From the NCBI RefSeq assembly GCF_002177135.1, contig NZ_MWPH01000001.1, positions 62,001 through 126,000 of the forward strand: a stretch of DNA of 64,000 bases, read 5' to 3'. Position numbers and translations under genes: made by a program. Source of the stretch: Natronolimnobius baerhuensis. Its GTDB lineage: Archaea; Halobacteriota; Halobacteria; Halobacteriales; Natrialbaceae. The notes under the pieces are model-generated. The model searched no databases and was not told the DNA's origin. It saw only the letters and a program-made list of their open reading frames with translations. Positions 1 to 8,731 of this stretch are shown here, in pieces (the stretch's first letter is position 1; every line of letters begins with the position of its first letter).

Positions 1-432
1 GGGAATCGTCTCACGAAGCGTGGTCGCGTCCATTGGGTTTCGTTCGGGTTCTGTCGTGTTCGTTCTGACGCCTGCCGGTGGCCGTCGCGCCAGACCCGCT
101 GGCTTGAGGCGACAACCGGGGCGCTGTCTGCTGTTCTGTGTGATCGAATTGGGTGTTTGTCGGGTCCTGAAAGTGGGAATGGAGCCATAGAGCGTGTGAC
201 AGGGTGCCTGGCTCCGGGCAGGTAGTCCACATCGAGCGGTAAAACTGTATTGCCCACCACCATCGCACAGACTGGCCGTTCTCGTCCGTCGCCTCCTCGA
301 TACTCGAGTCCCGGCTGCCTTGCACTGAACTCGGCCGCCTTGCATTGAAACGGACGCCATTGATGCGGTTCCACAGACTGGAATCGCGCGGGCGTCCTCG
401 ATTAATACGGTTGTGTGACCCCCGTTTTGACT
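1..432. other. Region without a confident gene
   Basis: No gene is supported between the left edge and the small gene at 433. The minus strand is open from 325 to 11, but the translation is rich in T, R, H and P, has no recognisable domain and no promoter, so it looks like a chance frame in GC-rich DNA. The end of a gene lying outside the window could also be hidden here. The only interpretable signal is a TATA-like stretch just before 433. Confidence 0.5.
400..410 (+). promoter_or_regulatory. TATA-like element for the gene at 433
   Basis: The sequence gattaatacgg is centred about 28 nt before the ATG at 433. This spacing is what a haloarchaeal promoter driving a leaderless transcript would show. 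No ribosome binding site is visible between the element and the ATG. Confidence 0.5.
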
Positions 433-582
433 ATGACACAGACACTCGAGATCGACGATGAACTGGCGGATCGACTCGACAGCCACTGCGAGCCGGATCA
501 ATCCCGCGTCGAATTCGTCGCGGAACTGGTCGCGATGTACGAAACGGATGGGACATTCCTGCAGGAAGGCTACTCGGAATAG
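433..582 (+). CDS. Small ribbon-helix-helix-like protein (49 aa)
   Basis: A 49-residue acidic protein starting MTQTLEIDDELADRL. The beta-strand-like start (TQTLEID) followed by helices around DELADRLDSHC and VEFVAELVAMYET resembles the CopG/Arc ribbon-helix-helix fold, and short proteins ending in FLQEGYSE are common in haloarchaea (DUF7557-like, from memory). It may bind DNA or act as an antitoxin-type protein, but no toxin gene sits beside it. It has its own TATA-like element and converges on the NrfD gene with only four bases between the stop codons. Function is inferred from the fold pattern only. Confidence 0.7.
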   Translation: MTQTLEIDDELADRLDSHCEPDQSRVEFVAELVAMYETDGTFLQEGYSE

Positions 583-586
583 CGTT

Positions 587-1951
587 TCACTCCGCCCGAC
601 CGCTATCCGTTTCGGGTGTGTGTGATCGGTTTTCGTGTCCGTGGTCAGCCCGCAAGTGCTCAATTGCGTGGAGTTCGACGACCGGAACGATTTTTGCAGC
701 CGTCAGGAAGAACAGCGTCACCATCCCAATCGTGCCGATGATCGAGGAAATCTCGATCAGGCTTGGCACGTATATCCCCGGCGTCGCGTAGTAAATCTCG
801 AAGGAGGGGTGGAGAAAGCCCTCGACCACGAACAACACCTTCTCGAGCAGCGTTGCGGTAAGGACGGCCAGTCCACAGATGATCGCTCGAGCCTTCGTAA
901 ACAGCGCCGGCCGAACCGTCGTCGCGAAGATAAAGGCGAGAACGGCTGCGACCAGCCCCATCGAGAGGAGATAGATCGGATGCTCGAGGGTGGCGACCCA
1001 GGCGACATCGAGGTCGACGGGTGGGAAGAACGAGCCGGTCGTGATCTGCTGGAGTTGGAGCCAGAGAAAGAGCAGACAGAAAAAGCCAAGCCAGAGCAAG
1101 AGCCCGCGGAAGACGTCGTCAGTGATGATGTGATCCCAGTCGTAGGCACGCCGGAACAGTGCGGAGAGGATAATGACGCCGCTGATTGCCGAGGTCAGCG
1201 CAATCGTCAGGAACTGCGGTCCTTGCACCCCGCCGAACCAGCGCGGATATGTCGGTAGGACGGCAAAGAGCCACGGAATCACGCCGCCGTGAAGCAGGAG
1301 TGGTGCCATGATAATGATCGCCAGTGCGAGCCACCAGACCATGCGCTGGACGACCTCGTCTTCGTCCTCGGAGTAGCCAATCGTCAACATGTTGTAGATC
1401 GGGCCAAAGTGATCCGGCAGATCGCCACGAAGGCGTGTAATGTCATATCGCAGTGTCAGTGCCAGATAGGTTGCCGTCAACACGAAATACGCCGTAATGA
1501 CCGTCACGTCCCACACCAGCGGCGAGTTGTTCACCGTGATGTGATAGTGGCCAATGACGCTCGTCACCATCCGATCCGGCCGTCCCATGTGGACGATAAT
1601 GTAAAAGCCCGCGGCCGAAAGCCCAGCGAGCGTTAGCATCTCCGCCAATCGAGCGACTGGCATGTACCGATCCATCCCCAGCAGTCGAACCGCTGCCGAG
1701 AGAATGATCCCGCCGTGTGCGATCCCAACCCACCAGATGAACGCCCCGATGTAGACGCCCCAGGTAACCCCACCGCCGGAGCCCCAATCGGAGAGTCCGG
1801 TGACGACCATCCCCTCGTACAACTGGTACATCCAACCGACGAGGAAGAGCGCAAACGCCAGCCCCGCAATCGCCACGAGGATGTAGTACGTTGTCGAGGT
1901 CTCCTGAATTGGCCGCAGTATATCCGCCTTACTCGGCGTTTTCGTACTCAT
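587..1951 (-). CDS. NrfD/PsrC-family integral membrane subunit
   Basis: A 454-residue polytopic membrane protein with about ten hydrophobic segments, matching the NrfD/PsrC/DmsC family of quinone-interacting membrane anchors of molybdopterin and iron-sulfur oxidoreductases. Typical features include the early helix with WGVYIGAFIWWVGIAHGG and the long hydrophilic loop around residue 200. Start MSTKTPSK was preferred over an upstream ATG at 2023, because the extra 24 residues are not family-like. The usual iron-sulfur and catalytic partner subunits are not next to it; the neighbour on the same strand, 231 nt upstream, is a FAD/NAD(P) oxidoreductase, so an electron-transfer link between the two is possible but inferred. 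A 17-bp palindrome abuts the start codon. Confidence 0.85.
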   Translation of the reverse strand: MSTKTPSKADILRPIQETSTTYYILVAIAGLAFALFLVGWMYQLYEGMVVTGLSDWGSGGGVTWGVYIGAFIWWVGIAHGGIILSAAVRLLGMDRYMPVARLAEMLTLAGLSAAGFYIIVHMGRPDRMVTSVIGHYHITVNNSPLVWDVTVITAYFVLTATYLALTLRYDITRLRGDLPDHFGPIYNMLTIGYSEDEDEVVQRMVWWLALAIIIMAPLLLHGGVIPWLFAVLPTYPRWFGGVQGPQFLTIALTSAISGVIILSALFRRAYDWDHIITDDVFRGLLLWLGFFCLLFLWLQLQQITTGSFFPPVDLDVAWVATLEHPIYLLSMGLVAAVLAFIFATTVRPALFTKARAIICGLAVLTATLLEKVLFVVEGFLHPSFEIYYATPGIYVPSLIEISSIIGTIGMVTLFFLTAAKIVPVVELHAIEHLRADHGHENRSHTPETDSGRAE

Positions 1952-1967
1952 GTGAGAGACTCTCACA
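1951..1967. promoter_or_regulatory. Perfect inverted repeat at the NrfD start codon
   Basis: TGTGAGAG, one base, CTCTCACA. The left edge is the last base of the complementary start codon, so the palindrome lies immediately 5' of the ATG on the minus strand. It could be a repressor operator or a 5' hairpin. Confidence 0.45.
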
Positions 1968-2182
1968 GTTGTACCCCAACCACTCATTTTGAATCCGTGG
2001 TTACTCTTGCAAGGTGTCGACACCTGCCTCGAGTCTGCGAGCGAAACTCCGTCTCACTCGCCTCGCTCAACGTATGCTCGAGAGTCTCTCGCAGGGAACA
2101 AAAACAGCATCATCGGTGTGTGGATGCGACGGCGCACGCAATTCCCAGTCGGAACTCGCCGGCGATCCGAGTCGAGCGTCGG

Positions 2183-3421
2183 TTACTGTTCCTGGGACGG
2201 CGCGAGATTGTCCAGATCGACTTGCTTCTCGAGGAGCACGTCAGCCTGATCGACGACATCACGCTGTTCGCGCATGAGCTGTTTGAACTTGCTCTGTGGG
2301 GAGAGATCGCCGATGAGGACGCCGCCAACGATTTTGCCGTCCTTGAACGCGACACGTCGCCACTCGGTGTCGCTGTAGCGGCGTTCGGCGTGCTCGTCGC
2401 CGAGCGTTGGGTGACCGAACGAGAGGAACGGGAAGTCGAAGTGGGTGATCGAGTAGGAGGAAACCCACTCGAACTCCTCTTCTTTGGTGTCGGCGGCCAT
2501 ATTGACCGCAGCGACGCGACCCTGTTCTTTCGCCGAGCCCCAGGAGCCGTTCTGGGCCTGCTGGCCGAGGAGGACGTCGTAGAACCGGGTGATGTCACCG
2601 GCCGCGTAGACGTCCTCGAGGTTGGTTTGCATGTACTCGTCGACGAGGATGCCGTTGTCCATCTCGAGGTCGACGTCGTGGAGGAACTCCGTGTTGAACG
2701 TCAGCCCGATGGCGACGCCGGCAAAGTCACACTCGAAGCGGTCGCCGTTCGGATCGACAGCGGCGGTGACCGTGCCCTCGTCGTCGGTTTCGAAGTGATC
2801 GACGCCGCTGTCGAAGACGGGTTCGACGCCGACATCGCGCATGGCCTGGTGCATGATCTCTGCACCGTCGCCGGACAGCGCATAGCGCCACCAGCGGTCG
2901 CCGCGCATCAGGTATTTGCCCTCGACGTCCTGTGCGCCACAGATGGCCGCAAAGTCGATGCCGAGCAGTCCGGCACCGACGATGACTGCGTCCTCGGCGT
3001 TCTCCGCGCTTTCGCGGATCCGGCGGGCGTCCTGGAAGGTCCAGAAGTGGTGGACGCCATCAGCGTCGCTGTTCTCGACCGGCAACTGCGTCGGCGTTCC
3101 GCCGGTTGCGATCAGCAGTTTGTCGTAGCTGATATCGTCTCCCTCGTGCGTGCGGACGATCTTGTCGTCGGTATCGACCGTCGTCACGTGGGTGTTCAAC
3201 GAGAGCTCGATGTCTCGCTCGGCGTACCAGTCCTCTTCGTGAATCGAAATCGGTGCTTCGGGAAGCTTTCCTTTCGCGTGCTCTTTGATGAGAATGCGAT
3301 TGTACAGTGCCTCCCCCTCATCGGTGATGACGGTAATCTTCGCGTCCGGGTCTTCTTCCCGGAGGGTCTCGGCGGCCGAACTACCCGAGATCCCGTCACC
3401 GATGATGACGTACTCTGTCAT
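2183..3421 (-). CDS. NAD(P)/FAD-dependent oxidoreductase
   Basis: A 412-residue flavoprotein of the pyridine nucleotide-disulfide oxidoreductase superfamily without the redox-active CxxxxC. The N-terminal FAD-binding motif is VIIGDGISGSSAAETL, the second dinucleotide (NAD) motif is VIVGAGLLGIDFA near residue 150, and the FAD-closing motif is VYAAGDITRF near residue 290. The layout is that of NirB-N-terminal/rubredoxin reductase/NADH oxidase-like enzymes. It probably reduces a small electron carrier, but the substrate cannot be read from sequence. A TATA-like ggttaaagtgg at 3443-3453 lies about 27 nt before the ATG, suggesting a leaderless transcript. The NrfD gene follows on the same strand. 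Confidence 0.88.
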   Translation of the reverse strand: MTEYVIIGDGISGSSAAETLREEDPDAKITVITDEGEALYNRILIKEHAKGKLPEAPISIHEEDWYAERDIELSLNTHVTTVDTDDKIVRTHEGDDISYDKLLIATGGTPTQLPVENSDADGVHHFWTFQDARRIRESAENAEDAVIVGAGLLGIDFAAICGAQDVEGKYLMRGDRWWRYALSGDGAEIMHQAMRDVGVEPVFDSGVDHFETDDEGTVTAAVDPNGDRFECDFAGVAIGLTFNTEFLHDVDLEMDNGILVDEYMQTNLEDVYAAGDITRFYDVLLGQQAQNGSWGSAKEQGRVAAVNMAADTKEEEFEWVSSYSITHFDFPFLSFGHPTLGDEHAERRYSDTEWRRVAFKDGKIVGGVLIGDLSPQSKFKQLMREQRDVVDQADVLLEKQVDLDNLAPSQEQ

Positions 3422-3442
3422 ATTCGGACCGTTCGTAATGCG

Positions 3443-3453
3443 GGTTAAAGTGG
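3443..3453 (-). promoter_or_regulatory. TATA-like element of the FAD oxidoreductase gene
   Basis: On the minus strand it reads CCACTTTAACC, centred about 27 nt upstream of the start codon at 3421. The spacing fits leaderless transcription. Confidence 0.45.
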
Positions 3454-3682
3454 ATTGCTATCTCGTCTATTTTGCCTCACTGTACCATGGTAGTCACACG
3501 ATTGGTCGGTTCGACTGGATATGCTTCCAGAAATACCACCCATTTCGACGATTGACCGAAACTGTTCGGTTCCGACGGCTCATTTAGCACGTTGGTGTCT
3601 CACTCGTGACACTGCAGATCCACAGAACAGGTTTCACTGTTTCCCACATCGCTCATTACCCTCCCCGCCTAACGACCCGGAT

Positions 3683-4282
3683 ATGAAACTCCACCAGAAC
3701 GCACGCCACTTCGCCTCGAGAAAAGCCCTCGAGACGCCGGTCGTCCGTTCGGTCGCCAAATCCGGCCTCGTCCGACTCCACACGCGCATCTTTCTCGGGA
3801 AGGCCGACCCGGACCGCGCCGACGAGCGCGAGGCCCACCTCGACGGCCTCTTCGACGCGACGGTCGACACCTACCTCCGCGCGCTCCAGGACGGCTTCTC
3901 CGAAGCCGAAGCCCGCGAAATCACCCACATCCAGGCCAATTTCGACTTCTACAACCACGGCTGGACCGAAATGATGGAGTTTCCGACTGGGGAACTCGAG
4001 GCCCACTACGAGCGCTATCAGGATTTCTTCGAGACGTGGGAGATCACCATCGACGACCCACTCGGCCAGTTCGCACCGTCGGAAGGACTGCCGGACGCGC
4101 CGTCGACGCCCGAACTGCTCGAGGATCCCGACCACCCCCACGCCGAGGGCGGGTTCGCGGACGACGTATACGTCGAAACCGACGACGGCGAACTGGTCGT
4201 CGGCGGGCAGGACGAACCCGACGACGACGAAGTCGATGTCTCACAGGCGGTCGGCGTGGACGACACTGAGTCGAACGACTAA
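3683..4282 (+). CDS. Conserved haloarchaeal protein (DUF6149-like)
   Basis: A 199-residue soluble protein beginning MKLHQNARHFASRKALETP. The first two thirds are predicted helical with a well-defined segment around EAREITHIQANFDFYNHGWTEMMEFP; the last third is an acidic tail rich in D and E. I recognise it as a protein widespread in haloarchaea (DUF6149-like, from memory) with no established role. The start was placed at MKLHQN rather than at the upstream ATG (3521), because the 54 extra residues are low-quality sequence. It is transcribed away from the FAD oxidoreductase and converges on the lipoprotein gene. Confidence 0.75.
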   Translation: MKLHQNARHFASRKALETPVVRSVAKSGLVRLHTRIFLGKADPDRADEREAHLDGLFDATVDTYLRALQDGFSEAEAREITHIQANFDFYNHGWTEMMEFPTGELEAHYERYQDFFETWEITIDDPLGQFAPSEGLPDAPSTPELLEDPDHPHAEGGFADDVYVETDDGELVVGGQDEPDDDEVDVSQAVGVDDTESND

Positions 4283-4298
4283 CTCGCCCTGCGTTCTC

Positions 4299-4922
4299 TT
4301 ACTCGAAGGCCGCGACGAGTTCCCCATCCTCGAGCGGGTCGGGAGCGTCTGCCGCGATATCCTCCACATCCGGCGAGTCCACCGTGTCGGACTCGGTTCT
4401 TGCGAGTCCTGTGTCGTCGATTGCGTAGACGACGCCGGTGAATCCCAGATCCGCCACCCACTCGCCTCCGCCGTCGTCGATACCGTGCGTTGCGCCGGCC
4501 GCTCGAGAAACGAAGACGTGATCGATTCCCTCTCGACCGAACTGTTCGCGGGTATCGACGCTATAGCCGATCCGGAGAACGTCCCCAGACTGTGATCGGT
4601 CACAGAGGATCGACTGCGTGACGTAGGCGTGGTCGAACTCCTCGACGTACTCGAGAACATCGTCTTCTGAACCTGCTGTCGGCGGATCGGGGTAGGGAAT
4701 CGTCGCGGCTGTGTCGGCCTCGCGCGTTTCGTCGCCGCGTTGGACCTCGATCGTCTCCGAGTTCACCTCACACTCCGGCCGTTCCGGGCCGGTATCGAAG
4801 TGCCCAGCGACTGTGTCGGCCGCGTCGTCTTTGTTACCGGTGTCGCCGTTCAGATCGTCCACACAGCCGGCAGTCACGCCCATCGCTGTCCCGAGCGCGG
4901 CCAGAATCGCTCTGCGCTTCAT
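4299..4922 (-). CDS. Twin-arginine exported lipoprotein, unknown function
   Basis: A 207-residue protein with a short signal MKRRAILAALGTAMGVTAGC: an RR pair, a hydrophobic stretch and a haloarchaeal lipobox ending in Cys at about residue 20. The mature part is acidic and contains PYPDPPTAGSEDDVLEYVEEFDHAY and several Cys residues (C at PECEV and ILCDR) that could form a disulfide outside the cell. No catalytic motif was seen. It is predicted to be exported by Tat and anchored on the outer face of the membrane. The start at 4922 places the RR at residues 3-4. Confidence 0.75.
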   Translation of the reverse strand: MKRRAILAALGTAMGVTAGCVDDLNGDTGNKDDAADTVAGHFDTGPERPECEVNSETIEVQRGDETREADTAATIPYPDPPTAGSEDDVLEYVEEFDHAYVTQSILCDRSQSGDVLRIGYSVDTREQFGREGIDHVFVSRAAGATHGIDDGGGEWVADLGFTGVVYAIDDTGLARTESDTVDSPDVEDIAADAPDPLEDGELVAAFE

Positions 4923-5067
4923 TACTCGCCTCTCTCGGCGCTGATCTAAACAGTGACGCAGGGTCAAACCAGTGTTTCACCTCACTCCTCCCCTCGAGGG
5001 GGTCTGCTGGAACGAGTTCCAAGCCGCTAAGTGCGCAGCGACCGCTCGTTTCGACGAACACTCGAGC

Positions 5068-6333
5068 ATGGACGCAAATGATCGGTCGATAGCTGGCTTT
5101 ACCATGACCGGCCACGCGCTGGTCCACTGGTTCGAAACGTCGATTCCCATCTTGCTCGTCGTCTGGCTCGCGGAATTCGACGTCAGCGTCGCATTGCTGG
5201 GACTCGTCGTTGCACTCGGCTATGCGCCCTTCGGCCTCGGCGCGCTGCCCGGCGGCATCCTCGCGGACCGCTACGGAACGAAGCGCTTGATTCTCTGCTG
5301 TCTCGCGGGCATGAGCCTCGCCTTTCTCATTATCTCGTTCGGCACCTCGATCTACGCCGTCGGCGTCGGACTCGTCCTCTGGGGAATCGCCGCGTCGGTC
5401 TACCACCCCGCCGGACTCTCGCTCATCAGTACCGGCGTCGAAGAGCGCGGCACCGTCTTTGCGTGGCACGGCATCGCCGGCAACGTCGGCATCGCGCTCG
5501 GCCCATTCGTCGCCGCGACGCTGTTGATCTTCCTCGAGTGGCAACTCGTGACTGCCATCCTTGCCGTCCCCGGTATTCTCGCCGTGCTCTACGGACTGAC
5601 CGCTGACTTCGATCCGACCGCAGCCGTCGCCGACGACGTTGCGGCCGGTGCGAACGAGGCACTGTCGCTGTCGGATCTCACTGAAAACTCCCGCGTGCTA
5701 TTCGCCAGCGCCTTCGCGCTCGTGTTCGTCATCGTCACATTCGAGGGGCTGTACTACCGCGGAATGCTGACCTACCTCCCCGAGATTCTGCACGACCTGC
5801 CCGCGATGGACGGGCTGGCTATCCCCGCAGGCCTCGAGGGAATCGAGCCGAGTCACTACATCTACGTCGGGCTGCTCGTTGTCGGGATGGGCGGCCAGTA
5901 CGTCGGCGGGAAGCTGACGGACCGGGTCGAACCTGCACGCGGATTGGTCGCGCTGTTCGCCGTCTTCGTCCTCCTCGCGCTCGCGTTCATCCCCGTCACG
6001 CAGATGGGATTGGGCGCAGTCATCGTCCTCTGTGGCGTCTTCGGTTTCTTCCTCTTTGCCATCCAGCCGTTCTATCAGGACGCTGTCGCCGTCTACACGC
6101 CCCCGGATACGCGCGGGCTCTCGTATGGCTACACCTACCTCGGCGAGTTCGGCCTCGGCTCGGCGAGTATCGCCGTCGGCGGCGTCGTCCTCGGGGAGTT
6201 TTCGATCACCGTGTTCTTCCTCGTGATCGCCGCGTTCGCACTCGCCGGTGCCGTCCTCTCGGTCGGCCTGCTCTCCGGATTCGGCCGATTCAGCGGGCCA
6301 GAACCCCAGTACGAGACGAGCGCGGACGACTGA
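5068..6333 (+). CDS. Major facilitator superfamily transporter
   Basis: A 421-residue protein with about twelve transmembrane segments. The loop between segments 2 and 3 carries the MFS signature (GGILADRYGTKRLI), and a second copy-like loop GGKLTDRVEPARG appears in the C-terminal half. Segments with NVGIALGPF and YLGEFGLGSASIAVGG resemble fosmidomycin-resistance/MFS drug or sugar-phosphate transporter-like members, but no substrate can be assigned. The start MDANDRSIAG was chosen because a helix begins directly after it; the upstream ATG at 4972 would add a 32-residue non-homologous leader. Confidence 0.85.
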   Translation: MDANDRSIAGFTMTGHALVHWFETSIPILLVVWLAEFDVSVALLGLVVALGYAPFGLGALPGGILADRYGTKRLILCCLAGMSLAFLIISFGTSIYAVGVGLVLWGIAASVYHPAGLSLISTGVEERGTVFAWHGIAGNVGIALGPFVAATLLIFLEWQLVTAILAVPGILAVLYGLTADFDPTAAVADDVAAGANEALSLSDLTENSRVLFASAFALVFVIVTFEGLYYRGMLTYLPEILHDLPAMDGLAIPAGLEGIEPSHYIYVGLLVVGMGGQYVGGKLTDRVEPARGLVALFAVFVLLALAFIPVTQMGLGAVIVLCGVFGFFLFAIQPFYQDAVAVYTPPDTRGLSYGYTYLGEFGLGSASIAVGGVVLGEFSITVFFLVIAAFALAGAVLSVGLLSGFGRFSGPEPQYETSADD

Positions 6334-6432
6334 GTCGCTGCCTGCGAGCCGTCGCTCGCTCGTGACTCGAGCGGGCTGGGATAGCCGTCGTCGTTCGCTA
6401 CCTTTTTGCCTGCACTCTGGCAAGAAATCGGC

Positions 6433-7320
6433 ATGCTCACCGTGCGGGCGCCAGCGACGAGTGCGAATCTCGGGAGTGGCTTCGACGTCTTCGGAATCGC
6501 GCTCGGGACGCCCGCCGACGTCGTTCGGGTCGAACGCGCCCCGAAGACGACGATTTCAGTTAGCGGGGCCGGCAGCGAGTACATCCCGGAAGACCCCAAG
6601 AAAAACACCGTTGGGGCCGTCGCGGAGGCGCTCGACGCGCCAGCCCGGATCGAGATCGACAAGGGCGTTCGCCCCTCCTCGGGACTCGGCTCGTCGGCTG
6701 CGAGCGCCGCGGCCGCGGCCGTCGCCCTGAACGAACTGTACGACCGCGGGCTCACGCGCGAGGAACTCGTCCCGATTGCCGCCGAAGGCGAGGCACTCGT
6801 CTCCGGCGAAGCCCACTCAGACAACGTCGCACCCTCGTTGCTCGGCGGCTTTACCGTCGCCACGGCCGACGGCGTCACACAGGTCGATACGCAGATTCCC
6901 GTTGTCGCCTGTCTCCCCGAAACGACCGTCTCGACGCGGGACGCCCGCGGTGTCGTCCCCGACAGCGCACCACTCGGCGATGTCGTCGCCACCGTCGGCA
7001 ACGCCGCCACGCTTTCGGTCGGGATGACGCGCAACGACCCCGAACTCGTCGGCCGCGGCATGGCCGACGAGATCGTCACTCCCAAACGAACCGCGCTGAT
7101 CGACGGCTACGAACGCGTCCGCGAGGCAGCCCTCAAGGCCGGCGCAACTGGCGTCACCGTCAGTGGCGCGGGGCCGGGCGTCCTCGCTGTCTGTTACGAG
7201 GCCGATCAGCGCGCCGTCGCCTCGGCCATGCTCGAGGCCTTTAACGACGTGGGAATCGACAGCCGCGCCTACCAGACTCGCGTCGGCGAGGGCGCGCGGC
7301 TGTACCCCGACGACGCGTAG
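6433..7320 (+). CDS. thrB: Homoserine kinase
   Basis: A 295-residue GHMP-family kinase that phosphorylates homoserine with ATP on the threonine pathway. The N-terminal APATSANLGSGFDVFG is the family signature, and the GHMP phosphate-binding motif is PSSGLGSSAASAAAAA near residue 80. The C-terminal motif GVTVSGAGPGVLAVC is the third GHMP motif. Length fits archaeal ThrB. The start MLTVRAPATSANLGSG is used because the family starts at this strand; an ATG nine codons upstream is unlikely. The next gene begins three bases after its stop. Confidence 0.93.
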   Translation: MLTVRAPATSANLGSGFDVFGIALGTPADVVRVERAPKTTISVSGAGSEYIPEDPKKNTVGAVAEALDAPARIEIDKGVRPSSGLGSSAASAAAAAVALNELYDRGLTREELVPIAAEGEALVSGEAHSDNVAPSLLGGFTVATADGVTQVDTQIPVVACLPETTVSTRDARGVVPDSAPLGDVVATVGNAATLSVGMTRNDPELVGRGMADEIVTPKRTALIDGYERVREAALKAGATGVTVSGAGPGVLAVCYEADQRAVASAMLEAFNDVGIDSRAYQTRVGEGARLYPDDA

Positions 7321-7323
7321 CGG

Positions 7324-7662
7324 ATGGGTGCTCGAACTGACGCCGCGCTTTCCGTCTTCGTTCTCGTCGCCGTCGCTCTCGGATTCGTTTTGACGAACGC
7401 CACGTTTTCAACTCTCGCGTTCGCACTCGGCGGCCTCGCGACGCTCGCATTCGAGGCCGTCGCCACTCGCAACGCCGACGCCGTTCGCGCCTACTGGGAG
7501 CGACGGCCAGTGCAGGCTGTTGCCGTCGCCCTCGCGCTCGTCGGAGTGGTCGTTGGCGCATCCGTCGCCCCCTCGAGCGTGCTTTCAGCGATGGCGGGCG
7601 CGCTGGTGACGTACCTCGGTTTTCTGGCTATCGTAACTGCGACCCGCCGGTCGCGTGCCTGA
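7324..7662 (+). CDS. Small hypothetical membrane protein
   Basis: A 112-residue protein with three or four hydrophobic segments (around residues 8-25, 30-48, 63-82 and 88-106) and short loops. It starts three bases after thrB, so it is probably co-transcribed with it. No family was recognised and no function is proposed. Codon use is like its neighbours, which supports it being a real gene. Confidence 0.65.
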   Translation: MGARTDAALSVFVLVAVALGFVLTNATFSTLAFALGGLATLAFEAVATRNADAVRAYWERRPVQAVAVALALVGVVVGASVAPSSVLSAMAGALVTYLGFLAIVTATRRSRA

Positions 7663-7670
7663 GACACGCT

Positions 7671-7880
7671 CGACGGGCGTCTCGAGGCGGGCGGTTCGGT
7701 CGTCCCGAAGTGAACGCCGAAGTCGACGGCGACCTCGAGGGCGGCGAACACGTCCTGCGTGAACAGGATGCGGAGGTCGCCGGCGAGGTGATCGGGCGGT
7801 CCATAGAAATCAGGAGTGGCGCGGAACTCGACGGGGACGTGAGTGAAACGGGATCGGAGTCGGACTCACAGATCGTTCCC
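7671..7880 (+). pseudogene. Possible bactofilin-like fragment
   Basis: One plus-strand frame reads NAEVDGDLEGGEHVLREQDA followed by EVAGEVIGRSIEIRSGAELD and GDVSE. The spaced V-DG-D-L / V-AG-E-V / L-DG-D-V pattern is that of the right-handed beta-helix repeats of polymer-forming (bactofilin-type) proteins. There is no convincing start codon or ribosome binding site (only a GTG at 7710), and the frame loses the pattern after about residue 60. I read it as a truncated or decayed copy; a chance resemblance is possible. Confidence 0.25.
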
Positions 7881-7921
7881 ATACGGTTTTACTGTCGCGT
7901 AGACTCGGTTTCGACTGCGAC

Positions 7922-8731
7922 TCATTTCGGTTTGTCCGCGCCGACGGTCCGCCAGCGCCGAGCGTAAATGCGCCGCGGTGCGTCGACCGCCGCCCCGCGA
8001 ACGTTCGTTGGGACGGTCGACACCCGGGTCGAGATACTGGCCGGGAGCGGCCCGTGGGGGACCAACGAGACCGCCGTCGGATTCTTCGAGACTGGTCTCC
8101 GGCCGGCGTAGCCCGAGCCGCGTTGGTTCGACTCGTACAGGTCCTCGACTCTCGAGTGCCCTTCGACGACGGCTTTACGAGCCGCCGTCGTGCCCTCCGC
8201 TACTTCTTGCTGGATCGCCGCGTTCGTCGCCTCCGGTTTCACGTCGTCGACGAACTGCTTGACCTCGGCTACGGCGTCGGACTCGCCAGCCCCCGACGAT
8301 GCGAGCGCATCGGGCCCGATCACGTCCTCGAGTTCGTCCTTCAACTGTCGCAGTTCCGATCCGAAGTCGACGAGGTCGACCGCGTTCCAGAGCTCCCGCA
8401 GATGGATGGCGCGTCGGATCTGACTGAGGTCCAACATCAGGTCGGGATCCGACTCGCGGATCGCGGCCGGCAGTTCCGCCAGGTCGATGAGGTCCGGCAG
8501 CGCCGAGACATCGACGGCGTCGGGAAGCTTCTCGAGGTCGACCGTCTCGAGGAGGTCCTCGAATTCGTCTACGACATCCCAGAGTTCGGCTGCCGTTTCC
8601 GATACCGTCTCGTTCGACGCCGACAACGTTCCGTCCGATCCGTCGCCGGCCTCGCGGAGCAGTCGCTCGGTTCCTGCTTCGATCTGACCGGACAGTTTCT
8701 CGAACGGCGTTGGTGACGGCGCGTGACTCAT
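7922..8731 (-). CDS. Conserved hypothetical helical protein
   Basis: A 269-residue acidic protein starting MSHAPSPTPFEKLSGQ. It is largely helical and charged, with a leucine/aspartate-rich segment in which short LP-containing units recur (KLPDAVDV, ALPDLIDL, ELPAAIRE), suggesting a small degenerate repeat. The C-terminal 60 residues are basic and proline/serine-rich. There are no membrane segments or catalytic motifs. I do not recognise a characterised family. The start at 8731 was chosen over 8833 because the upstream residues look non-coding. Confidence 0.65.
   Translation of the reverse strand: MSHAPSPTPFEKLSGQIEAGTERLLREAGDGSDGTLSASNETVSETAAELWDVVDEFEDLLETVDLEKLPDAVDVSALPDLIDLAELPAAIRESDPDLMLDLSQIRRAIHLRELWNAVDLVDFGSELRQLKDELEDVIGPDALASSGAGESDAVAEVKQFVDDVKPEATNAAIQQEVAEGTTAARKAVVEGHSRVEDLYESNQRGSGYAGRRPVSKNPTAVSLVPHGPLPASISTRVSTVPTNVRGAAVDAPRRIYARRWRTVGADKPK

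Noticed and set aside
11-325. Open frame of 104 codons on the minus strand
   Set aside because: Composition is T/R/H/P-rich and not haloarchaeal-like, no domain is visible and there is no promoter signal.
1715-3448. 577-codon plus-strand frame opposite the FAD oxidoreductase gene
   Set aside because: It is antisense to a well-conserved enzyme, and its sequence is a shadow of GC-rich codons with no family match.
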